A stretch of DNA of 64,000 bases from Deltaproteobacteria bacterium (GTDB lineage Bacteria; Desulfobacterota; Desulfomonilia; UBA1062): contig JAGOOG010000012.1 in NCBI GenBank assembly GCA_017992605.1, positions 1 through 64,000 of the forward strand, written 5' to 3'. A model generated the notes under the pieces. The model saw only the letters and a program-made list of their open reading frames with translations. It was not told the DNA's origin and ran no database searches. Below, piece after piece: positions 16,018 to 24,362 of this stretch. Position 1 is the stretch's first letter. The number at the start of each line of letters is the position of its first letter. The position numbers and the translations under genes are program-made.

Positions 16018-16965
16018 TCACCCCTGGAACATCTCGCCCTGATCTGTTGATCGGCTCCGGATGGCCTCGGGGCTGAGTTCGTCCTGCTCGCGTTCCCTCT
16101 GGAGTAATATGATGGCTGCGAGGACAGTGATGCCCCCTGCGATCTGCAGAGGCGCGAATGCTTCTCCAAGGAGGAAAAAGGCCAGGAAGGCAGCGGCAAT
16201 GGGCTCAAGGGTTGCAGTTATTATGGTACGGGTCGACCTGATGTAGTTTACGCCTGTGAGGTACAACCCGAAGGGGATCAGCGTGCCGATGATGACGATG
16301 TAGCATACGGCTGCCCAGGAGACGAGAGTGAATGACTGTGTCATTACGCTCAAGGGGCGGTGTACGATATTCAGTGAAAGAGATGAGAACAAGAGACCAT
16401 AGGTCAGCGCTGTCCAGGGATTGTATCTGTGCATAACCTTTTCTCCAAGCAGCGTGGTGGATGCAAAGGCCAGGGCTGACATGAGGCCCCATGCGATACC
16501 GGCCCGGTTCAACTTCAGCAGGGTGATGTCGAATCCGCCCACGACGAGATAACAGCCTATGAGCGACATGACGAGAGCAGCCAATTTAAGGGGAGTGACG
16601 CGCTCTTTCCAGAAGATAAATGAATAACATGCTACCATCGATGGTGCGAGGTACTGGAGGAGGATGGCCGCGGCCACATGGATCCTGCTGATTGCCATGA
16701 AATATGACAGCTGCATGATTGCGAGGAAGAAGCCACCGAAGAGCATCAAGTACCCGGTGTCGCGAAACTTTATTCTGAGAAGAGAGGGTCTGAACAGGAT
16801 GAAGGCAATGAGGAGAATCGCTGCTGCCAGCGTCACCCGAGTCTGGACAAGGATGAACGGTGACAGTCCGGCGTTGAAGAGTGCCTTGCCCACTGTTCCG
16901 CACGATGCCCACAGGATGGCGGCAGTGGTGACGCTCAGATATCCTTTCCAGGACACTGTATTCAT
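16018..16965 (-). CDS. EamA/DMT-superfamily transporter
   Basis: 315 residues with about ten predicted membrane helices arranged as two EamA repeats. The first begins TTAAILWASCGTVGKALF and contains FFLAIMQLSYFMAISRIHVAAAILLQYLAP. The second begins AGIAWGLMSALAFASTTLLGEK and ends TITATLEPIAAAFLAFFLLGEAF-type sequence, the glutamate/LGE signature of this superfamily. Inner-membrane exporter or importer of metabolites or amino acids; substrate not predictable. It follows the acyl-CoA dehydrogenase by about 50 bases in the same orientation with AGGGAG upstream, so it is probably the third gene of the XRE-led operon. Confidence 0.88.
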   Translation of the reverse strand: MNTVSWKGYLSVTTAAILWASCGTVGKALFNAGLSPFILVQTRVTLAAAILLIAFILFRPSLLRIKFRDTGYLMLFGGFFLAIMQLSYFMAISRIHVAAAILLQYLAPSMVACYSFIFWKERVTPLKLAALVMSLIGCYLVVGGFDITLLKLNRAGIAWGLMSALAFASTTLLGEKVMHRYNPWTALTYGLLFSSLSLNIVHRPLSVMTQSFTLVSWAAVCYIVIIGTLIPFGLYLTGVNYIRSTRTIITATLEPIAAAFLAFFLLGEAFAPLQIAGGITVLAAIILLQREREQDELSPEAIRSRSTDQGEMFQG

Positions 16966-17017
16966 GGTGGCGGCATCTCCCTGTTCTGGTTCAGGGGTCT
17001 ATTCCGAAGGTTCTATA

Positions 17018-18142
17018 TCAGAGCTGCGACGCGATGACCATCTTCTGCACGTTTGCGGTTCCATCGATGGCCCCCATGAGCCGGCTGTCATGGTAGATGC
17101 CGGACAGCTCGTTCTTCTCAGTTACTGACCGGTATCCGATGATCTCCACGCCGAAGGCAGCGACATCCATGAGGGTCTGTGCGGCATGGAGTTTTGCCAT
17201 GGAGGCCTCCATGGTGAAGGGCCTGCCTTCGTCGATGCGGTTCAGGGCATCCCGATAGAGAAGCCTTGCGGCATGAATCTCCGTGGCATGCTCGGCCAGG
17301 CTGAAGGAAATAACCTGAAAAGAATTGAGTGAATTACCGAACTGTTCGCGTTTCTTCGTATACTCTATGGTGAGGTCGAGGGCCTTCTGTGCCTCCCCGG
17401 TGCAGCTCGCCGCCACCAGGGGCCGGCCTTTGTCCAGGGTCTCCATGAAGAGCAAATAGCCGCTTCCTGCTTCTCCGAGAAGGCAAACATCGGGGACACG
17501 CACGTCATCGAACACCACGGAGCCCATCACGCCGCTGGAGAACCCGATCGTGTCATAAGGATCTCCCCGTGATATCCCTGGGAGATTCGCATCCACGACA
17601 AAGGCGTTCAGCGATGCCCTGCCGGCGGCCGGGGGCATGGCTGCGAACACGATGAGGGTCTGTGCGATGGTATTGTTGATGACGATGCTCTTTTTGCCGG
17701 TGATAATGTATGAATTCCCCTGCTTGTAGGCCAGGGTGCGTACGGCTGTTATATCCGAGCCCGCGGATTCCTCGGTCAGGCAGAATCCCGCCGGATCGTG
17801 TTCACGGGCGATGGCCTTCAAGCGGTCCTCATGGAAGTCGTTCTGTGCGCCGCTCATGATCATGAAGGCACAGTGGGCCGAGGTCAGGGGGCCGTAGAGC
17901 GTGCCTGGAAGTTCATAGCTCAGGGTCTCATAGATGATGCCCGCACTCAGATGATCGATTCCCTTTCCCCCGAAGTGCCTGGGGATCAGCAGGGCATGGT
18001 ATCCCTTTTGCGCGAATGCGGTGAAGATGGATAGTGCCAGGGCTGTCTTGTCCAGCGGTTTATCGAGCAGGGGACGTATCTCCCTCGCAAAGGACCTGGC
18101 CCGGTCCACCCGCTTGACCTGCATTGCATTGAGTTCAGCCAT
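17018..18142 (-). CDS. Acyl-CoA dehydrogenase family protein with Asp at the usual catalytic Glu position
   Basis: 374 residues from the ATG at 18142, chosen for GGAGGA 6 bases upstream. Typical three-domain FAD enzyme: helical N-terminal domain, FCLTEESAGSDITAVRT (flavin/substrate motif) near residue 117, beta domain, then C-terminal helices with GEAQKALDLTIEYTKKREQFG. The MCAD-type catalytic glutamate site (YEGT in most families) reads AIDGT, placing Asp at residue 360. The alternative isovaleryl-type position (residue before Arg in LDKGRP) is Gly. The enzyme may therefore use Asp as base, or may have a different or no dehydrogenase activity. It is co-encoded with the XRE regulator, whose end overlaps its start by 8 bases. 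Confidence 0.88.
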   Translation of the reverse strand: MAELNAMQVKRVDRARSFAREIRPLLDKPLDKTALALSIFTAFAQKGYHALLIPRHFGGKGIDHLSAGIIYETLSYELPGTLYGPLTSAHCAFMIMSGAQNDFHEDRLKAIAREHDPAGFCLTEESAGSDITAVRTLAYKQGNSYIITGKKSIVINNTIAQTLIVFAAMPPAAGRASLNAFVVDANLPGISRGDPYDTIGFSSGVMGSVVFDDVRVPDVCLLGEAGSGYLLFMETLDKGRPLVAASCTGEAQKALDLTIEYTKKREQFGNSLNSFQVISFSLAEHATEIHAARLLYRDALNRIDEGRPFTMEASMAKLHAAQTLMDVAAFGVEIIGYRSVTEKNELSGIYHDSRLMGAIDGTANVQKMVIASQL

Positions 18143-18473
18143 GATGTCTCCTCCATGCAAGGAAGTCGAGATAATCTTCGAGGTCCTTGAGCTCGTCGCC
18201 CTCCATATTCGTTATGCGACGGATGACCCGATCCCTCGCGGGCGTTGACGTGCCTGCAGACCCTGCGTTTTCCGCCCCGATGAAATACTCGAGGTCCTTG
18301 CCCAGGGTACGGGCTATCTGCTCGATCTGGTGGAGATAGAGCCTGCGTTTGCCCAGTTCGTAGTTGGACAGTCCCGCCTGGGTGATGCCCAGGGCCTGGG
18401 CGAGCTCCACCTGGGTGAGCCCCTTGTCTTCGCGTGCCTGCTGGATCTTCTTCCCGATCTCCTTGAACCCCAT
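18135..18473 (-). CDS. XRE-family (Cro/CI-type) helix-turn-helix regulator
   Basis: 112 residues. The N-terminal HTH_3 domain (residues about 6-60) reads IGKKIQQAREDKGLTQVELA, then QALGITQAGLSNYELGKRRL and LEYFIGAE. A short helical C-terminal region (VIRRITNMEGDELKDLEDYLDFLAWRR) probably mediates oligomerisation or sensing. GGGAG precedes the ATG. It overlaps the downstream acyl-CoA dehydrogenase start and is divergent from a second acyl-CoA dehydrogenase, with overlapping opposing promoters between them. It is likely a local switch for acyl-CoA metabolism; the signal is unknown. Confidence 0.88.
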   Translation of the reverse strand: MGFKEIGKKIQQAREDKGLTQVELAQALGITQAGLSNYELGKRRLYLHQIEQIARTLGKDLEYFIGAENAGSAGTSTPARDRVIRRITNMEGDELKDLEDYLDFLAWRRHHG

Positions 18474-18540
18474 ACCGATCTCCCATGTAGAGGACCGCCC
18501 GACGGAAATGCAAGCCCATTCTCTACAACAGGCAAGGCCC

Positions 18541-18569
18541 TTGACAGGAATATAACAAAAAAGGATAAT
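18541..18569 (+). promoter_or_regulatory. Sigma70 promoter for the rightward acyl-CoA dehydrogenase gene
   Basis: TTGACA (18541-18546), 17 bases, GATAAT (18564-18569). Predicted start near 18576, about 29 bases ahead of the ATG at 18605. A GTTATAAC palindrome (18583-18590) follows directly and could be an operator. Confidence 0.72.
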
Positions 18570-18576
18570 ATTACAA
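18549..18576 (-). promoter_or_regulatory. Opposing promoter for the XRE operon
   Basis: Minus strand TTGTAA (18576-18571), 16 bases, TATATT (18554-18549). It lies on top of the rightward promoter (18541-18569), so RNA polymerase can occupy only one of the two at a time. Confidence 0.5.
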
Positions 18577-18604
18577 CAAATCGTTATAACCGATGGAGGC
18601 CGAC

Positions 18605-19852
18605 ATGTTCGATTATATCATGACCGATGCGCAGAAAAAGCTCCGCGACGAGGCCAGGGCCTTTACCAAGTGGGTCCCCAAGCAGCTCATCCTCGATATG
18701 GATGCGGAGAAGATACAGTTTCCCCGTGAGTACCTGGAGGAGGCGGGCAGGAGAAACCTGCTGGGGATACGGCTTTCGAAAGAGCTCGGCGGCAGGGGGC
18801 TCACCTGGGTGGACGATTCCATCGTAGCCGAGGAGATCGGCGTGGCGAGCTACTCCCTGGCCTGCCTCTGGGGAGTTGGAGCCGACATCGTGTGCGAGGC
18901 CGTTACCCTGTTCGGCAATGACGAGCTCAAGCAGGCCGTCGTCGTCCCCCTGCTCAAGGGGGAGACCTTCGCGGCAGAGGGCCTCACCGAGCCAAGGGGC
19001 GGCTCGGATTTCTTCGGGGCAACGACCTATGCGAAAAAGGACGGCGGGGACTGGGTCATCAACGGCCAGAAGCGGTTCATCGTGGGCGCCCAGGGGGCGG
19101 ACTGGTTCCTCGTCTATGCGGTCACCGACCCCGACGCACCCCCCCACAAGCGCATGACCGCTTTCATGGTGCCCCGGACAACGGGCGTGGAATCGAAGTA
19201 CATCTACGGCCTCATGGGGGTACGGGGCGGCGGCGCCGGCCGGCTCGTGCTCAAGGACGTGAGGGTTCCCGAGCGCTATGCGCTCAACGGCATCAACGGC
19301 GGCTTCGACGTGTTTGTGCGCATGATGATCCCCGAGAGGCTCGGCACTGCGGCCATGACGCTGGGTTCGGTGCGGCCGGCCATCGAGATCGCGACCCGCT
19401 ATACCTCGAAGCGCAAGGCCTTCGGGTTTCCCATCCAGATGTTCCAGGCCGTGGGGTTCAAGGTGGCGGATGCGGTCATGCTCCTGGATGCCGCCCGTTC
19501 CATGGTATACTCCACCTGCCTGGCAGTGGATTCAGGCCGGGCACACCCCAACCGGGTGCGGCGCCTCGTCTCCGAGTCCAAGAAGTTCGTCACCGAGGCA
19601 GCCTGGGAGATCGCGAACAAGTGCATGCAGGTGGTGGGCGGCATCGGCTACACCAATGTGTACCCCCTGGAACGTATCGTGCGCGACATCAGACTCTCCA
19701 TGATCTGGGTCGGCAGCAACGAGATCATGCAGCTCATCGTGCAGAACGAGTGGTACAAGGAATACTTCAAGACGCTTTCCAAGGAGGATGTCCGCGACGT
19801 GGAGGCCGACGCCGTCGGAGCGGACGCCGAGGAGGAGAAGATATACGAATAG
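18605..19852 (+). CDS. Acyl-CoA dehydrogenase family protein
   Basis: 415 residues from the ATG at 18605, which has GGAGG 5 bases upstream; an in-frame ATG at 18593 lies before that site. Features: AAEGLTEPRGGSDFFGATTYAKKDGGDWVINGQKRF around residues 123-158 and RYTSKRKAFGFPIQMFQ near residue 265. C-terminal VVGGIGYTNVYPLERIVRDIR is followed by IWVGSNEIMQ. The MCAD-type catalytic position (YEGT) is Val369, but Glu244 in MMIPERLG sits where isovaleryl-CoA dehydrogenase carries its base. An acidic C-terminal tail is unusual. It probably oxidises a branched or atypical acyl-CoA and passes electrons to an ETF. First gene of the rightward cluster. Confidence 0.9.
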   Translation: MFDYIMTDAQKKLRDEARAFTKWVPKQLILDMDAEKIQFPREYLEEAGRRNLLGIRLSKELGGRGLTWVDDSIVAEEIGVASYSLACLWGVGADIVCEAVTLFGNDELKQAVVVPLLKGETFAAEGLTEPRGGSDFFGATTYAKKDGGDWVINGQKRFIVGAQGADWFLVYAVTDPDAPPHKRMTAFMVPRTTGVESKYIYGLMGVRGGGAGRLVLKDVRVPERYALNGINGGFDVFVRMMIPERLGTAAMTLGSVRPAIEIATRYTSKRKAFGFPIQMFQAVGFKVADAVMLLDAARSMVYSTCLAVDSGRAHPNRVRRLVSESKKFVTEAAWEIANKCMQVVGGIGYTNVYPLERIVRDIRLSMIWVGSNEIMQLIVQNEWYKEYFKTLSKEDVRDVEADAVGADAEEEKIYE

Positions 19853-19893
19853 CCAGCACAGGCGCTGAGGGCCTCTGCTGGACCTCAGTCCCG

Positions 19894-19951
19894 GGCGCCG
19901 GTGCCCTGGTCATGGAGTCCTTCACACCCCACCAGGGAACCGGCGCCTTTT
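19894..19951 (+). terminator. Terminator after the acyl-CoA dehydrogenase gene
   Basis: Arms 19894-19909 and 19932-19947 pair over 16 bp with a single mismatch, around a 22-base loop, and are followed by TTTT. It separates the upstream dehydrogenase gene from the ligase operon, which has its own promoter. Confidence 0.7.
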
Positions 19952-20003
19952 CCCTCCAGGCCAGATCAGTCCTTCCCGTTGTTTATCCTAGATAAAATCC
20001 CGC

Positions 20004-20033
20004 TTGCCCCCGTGGGCAAAAAATGCATATATT
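20004..20033 (+). promoter_or_regulatory. Promoter of the acyl-CoA ligase operon
   Basis: TTGCCC (20004-20009), 18 bases, TATATT (20028-20033). Predicted transcription start is near 20040, within the FadR-like box at 20038-20048. Confidence 0.5.
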
Positions 20034-20037
20034 AGTA

Positions 20038-20048
20038 TTGTAATACAA
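20038..20048. promoter_or_regulatory. FadR/GntR-type operator box
   Basis: TTGTAATACAA is a perfect 5-1-5 inverted repeat and matches the general FadR-subfamily pattern T-N-G-T-N3-A-C-N-A. It overlaps the predicted +1 of the ligase operon, which fits repression. The FadR-family regulator at 26648-27406 is the obvious candidate; that link is an inference. Confidence 0.55.
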
Positions 20049-20076
20049 ACATACATATGTCACGGAGGTTCTTGCC

Positions 20077-21699
20077 ATGATGGATTTTCCCCTGCTGCTC
20101 AGGACGTTTCTGCTGCGGTCTGCCAAGTATTTTCCCAAGAAAGAGATCGTCTCCGTCTTTCCCGAGATCGTGCACCGCTACACCTACGCAGATTTCTACA
20201 AGAGGACGTGCCAGCTCGCCCATGCCCTCAAGTCGCTGGGTATAAAACGGGGTGACCGGGTGGCGAGCGTGGCGCTCAACGACCACCGGCACCTGGAGCT
20301 CTACTTCGGCGTGCCCTGCTACGGTGCGGTGCTGCACACGGCCAACTTCAGGCTGCCGCAGAACCACCTGAGCTACATCCTCAACCATGCCGAGGACCAG
20401 GTGATCTTCGTGGACGAGGACCTCCTCATGTTCGTGGAACTGGTGCGCGACCGGCTCGAGACCGTCAAGCACATCGTCGTGCTCTCCCACACGGGCAAGA
20501 AACCGGCGTCGAACCTGCCCGGTCTCATCATGTACGATGAGCTCATCTCCCAGTTCCCCGAGGAGTACGACTTCCCCACCGACCTCTCCGAGTGGGATCC
20601 GGCCATGATCTGTTACACCTCCGCCACCACCGGCGACCCCAAGGGGGTGGTGTATTCCCACCGGGCCCTCGTGCTCCACACCTATGCCGTGGCCGTGACC
20701 TTCGGCGCCAGCGAGGCCGACTGTGTCCTGCACATCGTGCCCATGTTCCACGCCAATGCCTGGTGCGGACCTTTTGCCGCGGTCGGTGCCGGCTGCAAGC
20801 AGGTCCTGCCGGGAAGGGAAGTCATCAACATGGAGAAGCTCTGCAAAACCATAGCGGAGGAAAAGGTTTCATTCACGGCAGGGGTTCCCACCATCTGGCT
20901 TCTCCTGCACGACTACCTCGAGAAGGGAGGGTGGCACGACTTCAGCTCGCTCAAGACCATTGCCAGCGGCGGAGCGGCCATCCCCAGACAGCTCCTCATC
21001 GATCTCAATGAAAAGTACGGGTTCCCCATAAAGCAGGCCTATGGATCCACCGAAACCACGCCGCTGGCCACGGCGGCCATCCCCAAGAGCTACATGAAGG
21101 ACTGGCCTGCAGAGAAGCTGTACGATCTCAAGACGAGCATAGGCATTATCGCCATGGGCCTCGAGATGAAGATCGTGAACGACTCGGGTCAGGAAGTGAA
21201 GATGGACGGCAAGGAGTGGGGCGAGATCTGCCTGAGAGGGCCGTGGATCGCCAATGAATACTACAAGGACCCCGAGCGGTCCAGGGAGACCTTCGGGGAC
21301 GGGTGGTACCACACGGGTGATGTCGGGACAATCGACGAAGAGGGTTACGTGCGCCTCGTCGACCGGAAGAAGGATCTGGTCAAGAGCGCGGGCGAGTGGA
21401 TCTCGTCGGTGGACCTGGAGAACCTCATCATGGCGCACCCCAAGGTCATGGAGGCCGCCATCATCGGGGTGCCCCACCCCAAATGGCAGGAACGCCCGCT
21501 GGCCTGCGTGGTTGCATCCCCGGGACAGAGCGTGAACGCTGACGAGCTCAAGGATTTCCTCAAGGACAAGGTCAAGGCCTCCTGGTGGATACCCGACGAG
21601 TTCATCATCCTGCCCGAGTTGCCCAAGACGAGCGTGGGCAAGTTCAACAAGCGCGAGCTCAGACGGCTCTATGCCGAGGGCCAGTTGAAGTCACTCTAG
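20077..21699 (+). CDS. Fatty-acyl-CoA ligase (AMP-forming)
   Basis: 540 residues, class I adenylate-forming enzyme that activates a carboxylic acid with ATP and CoA. GGAGG lies upstream of the ATG pair at 20077/20080. Motifs: P-loop-like ICYTSATTGDPKGVVYSHRA near residue 180, FHANAWCGPFAAVGAG near 225 (long/medium-chain type), QAYGSTETTPLA near 320, WYHTGDVGTIDEEGYVRLVDRKKDLVKSAGEWISS (hinge and AMP-contacting Asp/Arg), and the catalytic C-terminal Lys in LPKTSVGKFNKRELR. The WCGPF and long insert resemble the medium-/long-chain FadK/AlkK group. Cytoplasmic. It is followed 19 bases later by an acyl-CoA dehydrogenase, giving an activation-oxidation pair. Confidence 0.92.
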   Translation: MMDFPLLLRTFLLRSAKYFPKKEIVSVFPEIVHRYTYADFYKRTCQLAHALKSLGIKRGDRVASVALNDHRHLELYFGVPCYGAVLHTANFRLPQNHLSYILNHAEDQVIFVDEDLLMFVELVRDRLETVKHIVVLSHTGKKPASNLPGLIMYDELISQFPEEYDFPTDLSEWDPAMICYTSATTGDPKGVVYSHRALVLHTYAVAVTFGASEADCVLHIVPMFHANAWCGPFAAVGAGCKQVLPGREVINMEKLCKTIAEEKVSFTAGVPTIWLLLHDYLEKGGWHDFSSLKTIASGGAAIPRQLLIDLNEKYGFPIKQAYGSTETTPLATAAIPKSYMKDWPAEKLYDLKTSIGIIAMGLEMKIVNDSGQEVKMDGKEWGEICLRGPWIANEYYKDPERSRETFGDGWYHTGDVGTIDEEGYVRLVDRKKDLVKSAGEWISSVDLENLIMAHPKVMEAAIIGVPHPKWQERPLACVVASPGQSVNADELKDFLKDKVKASWWIPDEFIILPELPKTSVGKFNKRELRRLYAEGQLKSL

Positions 21700-21718
21700 C
21701 GTGAAGTGGGGAGGGTTC

Positions 21719-22870
21719 ATGTCATTGCTGGACAAGTATTATACCGGGGAGCACCAGATCTTCCGGGAATCGGTGCGGCGCTACTTCGAAAAGGAGGTGA
21801 CGCCCCATGCGGATCTGTGGGAAAAGGAGGGGATCGTCCCCAAGGATGCCTGGAAGAAGTTCGGCTCACAGGGTTTCCTCTGCCCCTGGCTGCCCGAGGA
21901 GTACGGCGGCTCCGGAGCGGATTTTCTCTACTCGTTCATCCTGGCAGAGGAACTCGCACGGACGCACTGCGGCGGATTTTTCTTTCCCCTCCACTCGGAC
22001 ATCATCGTGCCCTATCTCTTCACCTACGGGAACGACGAGCAGAAGCAGAGGTGGCTTCCGGGATGCGTCACGGGTGACTGCATCACCGCACTCGCCATGA
22101 CGGAACCGGGGACCGGGTCCGACCTTGCCGCCATACGCACCACGGCGGTCAAGGACGGTGATTCCTACGTCATCAATGGACAAAAGACCTTCATTTCCAA
22201 CGGCATCAACTGCGATCTGGTCATCGTGGCGGCCAGGACCAACCTCAACGCGGCGTCCCCCTACGAGGGCATGTCGCTCATCGTGGTGGAGGACGGCACA
22301 CCAGGATTCGAGAAGGGGCGCAAGCTCGACAAGATCGGCCTGCATTCGCAGGATACCTCCGAGATGTCCTTCGTCGACTGCAGGGTCCCGGCGAAGAACC
22401 TTCTGGGCGCCGAAGGGCACGGGTTCTACTTCCTCATGGAGAAGCTCCAGCAGGAACGTCTCGTGTGCGCCATGGGATCACAGGTGGGGGCCGAAGAGGC
22501 CCTCCGCCTGACCATCGAATACACCAAGACCCGGGAGGCCTTCGGGAGGCCCATCAGCCGCTTCCAGTACATCTCCTTCGAGCTCGCGAAGATGGCCACC
22601 GAAGTCGAGGTCGGAAGGGCCTTCCTGGAGAGCCTCCTCATAGACCACCTGGAGGGGAGGAAGGACGTCAAGAAGGCCTCCATGGCCAAGTACTGGATCT
22701 GCGAGATGCTCAACCGGGTGGTGGGACAGTGCGTGCAGTTCCACGGCGGATACGGGTACATGGAGGAATACCCCATAGCCCGCATGTTCAGGGATGCCCG
22801 GGTCCAGACCATCTATGCGGGAACGTCCGAGATCATGCTGCTCATCATATCGCGGCAGCTCGGTCTTTAG
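21719..22870 (+). CDS. Acyl-CoA dehydrogenase
   Basis: 383 residues from the ATG at 21719, preceded by GGGGAGGG. Flavin motif ALAMTEPGTGSDLAAIRT near residue 124 and YVINGQKTFISNG near 150. C-terminal region IEYTKTREAFGRPISRFQ, then FHGGYGYMEEYPIARMFRDARVQTIYAGTSEIM. The MCAD-position base is replaced by Ala367, while Glu246 in LQQERLVCAMG occupies the isovaleryl/long-chain-type catalytic site. It is probably a functional long-chain or branched-chain acyl-CoA dehydrogenase that reduces an ETF. Second gene of the ligase operon. A 10-bp hairpin (22915-22924 with 22953-22962) lies between it and the thiolase gene. Confidence 0.92.
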   Translation: MSLLDKYYTGEHQIFRESVRRYFEKEVTPHADLWEKEGIVPKDAWKKFGSQGFLCPWLPEEYGGSGADFLYSFILAEELARTHCGGFFFPLHSDIIVPYLFTYGNDEQKQRWLPGCVTGDCITALAMTEPGTGSDLAAIRTTAVKDGDSYVINGQKTFISNGINCDLVIVAARTNLNAASPYEGMSLIVVEDGTPGFEKGRKLDKIGLHSQDTSEMSFVDCRVPAKNLLGAEGHGFYFLMEKLQQERLVCAMGSQVGAEEALRLTIEYTKTREAFGRPISRFQYISFELAKMATEVEVGRAFLESLLIDHLEGRKDVKKASMAKYWICEMLNRVVGQCVQFHGGYGYMEEYPIARMFRDARVQTIYAGTSEIMLLIISRQLGL

Positions 22871-22914
22871 GGAGAGAGGCGGCTGGGTTGGAGATTTCCG
22901 ACTTCTGATATGCC

Positions 22915-22962
22915 GGACGGGCCGGTCGCCTGCGCGCGTGCATGGGGGTGAACGGCCCGTCC
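22915..22962 (+). other. Intergenic hairpin between dehydrogenase and thiolase genes
   Basis: GGACGGGCCG (22915-22924) and CGGCCCGTCC (22953-22962) pair perfectly over 10 bp across a 28-base loop. No U-tract follows, so it is more likely an mRNA processing or stability element that sets differential expression within the operon. Confidence 0.4.
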
Positions 22963-23022
22963 GTATGTCCTCCTGATACGATCAGCACGGTGGAGGATAC
23001 ATCAAGATAATCTGGAGGGAGT

Positions 23023-24348
23023 ATGGCAAGAAAGGCTGAAAGATCGAAGACGGGAAAAAGGATCGCGATCATAGACGGGTGCCGCGTGCCGTTCCAGAGA
23101 TCGGGGACCGGGTACTACGACATCATGGCGTGGGAACTCGGCAGGTATGCGGTCAAGGGGCTTCTGGCGAAGACGGGCGTTTCGCCTGAAGACATAGACC
23201 ACGTCCTCATGGGGTGCGTGGCAACGGACATCGCAACCACCAATGTCGCCCGCGAGGTGGCCCTCGGCGCCGGGCTCCCCAAGAAGGTGCCCGCGCATAC
23301 CTGCACCATTGCGTGCGTATCGGCCAATGCGGCCTTCACCAACGGCGCCAATCTCATCGAGACAGGCAATGCCGACGTGATCGTCATCGGCGGCGTGGAG
23401 AGCTTCTCGGATGCCGACATCAAGGTCTCCAAGCGCTTCCGCAGGTTCATCCTGGACATGACCATGTACCACAAGCCCAAGAGTTTCAAGGACACCCTCA
23501 GGCACCTCAGGGGCATGACGCCCCTGGACTTCGTGCTTCCCGAGCGGCCGGCGGTTTCCGAGTATGCCACGGGCCTGCTCATGGGGCAGACCGCAGAGAT
23601 CCTGGCCAAACGCATGGGCATATCGCGCCAGGAGCAGGACGAGTTCGCCGTGCTCTCCCACCAGCGTGCCCTCAAGGCCCAGGAGGACGGGGTGTTCAGG
23701 AAAGAAGTCGTACCTGTCGTGGTGCCGGGAAAGGATGCGGTCGTCAAGACGGACAACGGCCCGAAGAAGGAAACCACCATGGATAAAGTTTCCAAGCTCA
23801 AGGGCTCCTTTGATAAGAAATACGGCAGCGTCACCGCCGCGAACTCCTCATTCCTGACCGATGGCGGCTCCGCGGTGCTCGTCATGAGCGAGGACAAGGC
23901 AAAAGATCTCGGCCTGAAGCCCAAGGCATTCCTCGCGTCCTATGCCTATACCGGCCAGGACCTCGTGGAGGAACTGCTCCTCGGACCGGCCTTCTCCATC
24001 CCGGCTGCCCTGGGCAAGGCGGGCCTGAGACTTTCCGATATCGGGGTCTTCGAGATCCACGAGGCCTTTGCTTCCCAGATCATCGGCAATGTCAGGTGCC
24101 TTGCCTCGAAGGAGTTCGCCCGCGACAAACTCGGTCTCGACGATGCCGTGGGCGAGATCGACTACGACAGGCTCAACATCCATGGCGGTTCGCTTTCCCT
24201 CGGCCACCCCTTCGGCGCTACGGGCGGCAGACTCATCACGACGTGCGTCAACCGCATGATCGACGAGGACCGGCAGTACGGCGTCGTGGCCGGGTGCGGA
24301 GCCGGCGCCCTGGGCAATGCCATCATCTTTGAAAATGCCAACGCATGA
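23023..24348 (+). CDS. Acetyl-CoA acyltransferase (thiolase)
   Basis: 441 residues, close to the FadI/trifunctional-type thiolases (about 430). GGAGGGAGT precedes the ATG. N-terminal IAIIDGCRVPFQRSGTGYYDIMAWELGRYAV. The nucleophile Cys lies in TCTIACVSANAAFTNGANLI (about residue 96), with GQTAEILAKRMGISRQEQDEFAVLSHQRA in the loop domain. The HEAFA catalytic His is near residue 345 and GHPFGATGGRLI near 393, with the second Cys in AGCGAGALGNA near the end. It cleaves 3-ketoacyl-CoA with CoA, the last beta-oxidation step. The downstream multifunctional gene begins within or just after its stop, so the two act together. Confidence 0.93.
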   Translation: MARKAERSKTGKRIAIIDGCRVPFQRSGTGYYDIMAWELGRYAVKGLLAKTGVSPEDIDHVLMGCVATDIATTNVAREVALGAGLPKKVPAHTCTIACVSANAAFTNGANLIETGNADVIVIGGVESFSDADIKVSKRFRRFILDMTMYHKPKSFKDTLRHLRGMTPLDFVLPERPAVSEYATGLLMGQTAEILAKRMGISRQEQDEFAVLSHQRALKAQEDGVFRKEVVPVVVPGKDAVVKTDNGPKKETTMDKVSKLKGSFDKKYGSVTAANSSFLTDGGSAVLVMSEDKAKDLGLKPKAFLASYAYTGQDLVEELLLGPAFSIPAALGKAGLRLSDIGVFEIHEAFASQIIGNVRCLASKEFARDKLGLDDAVGEIDYDRLNIHGGSLSLGHPFGATGGRLITTCVNRMIDEDRQYGVVAGCGAGALGNAIIFENANA

Positions 24349-24362
24349 GGGAGGCGGACGTC

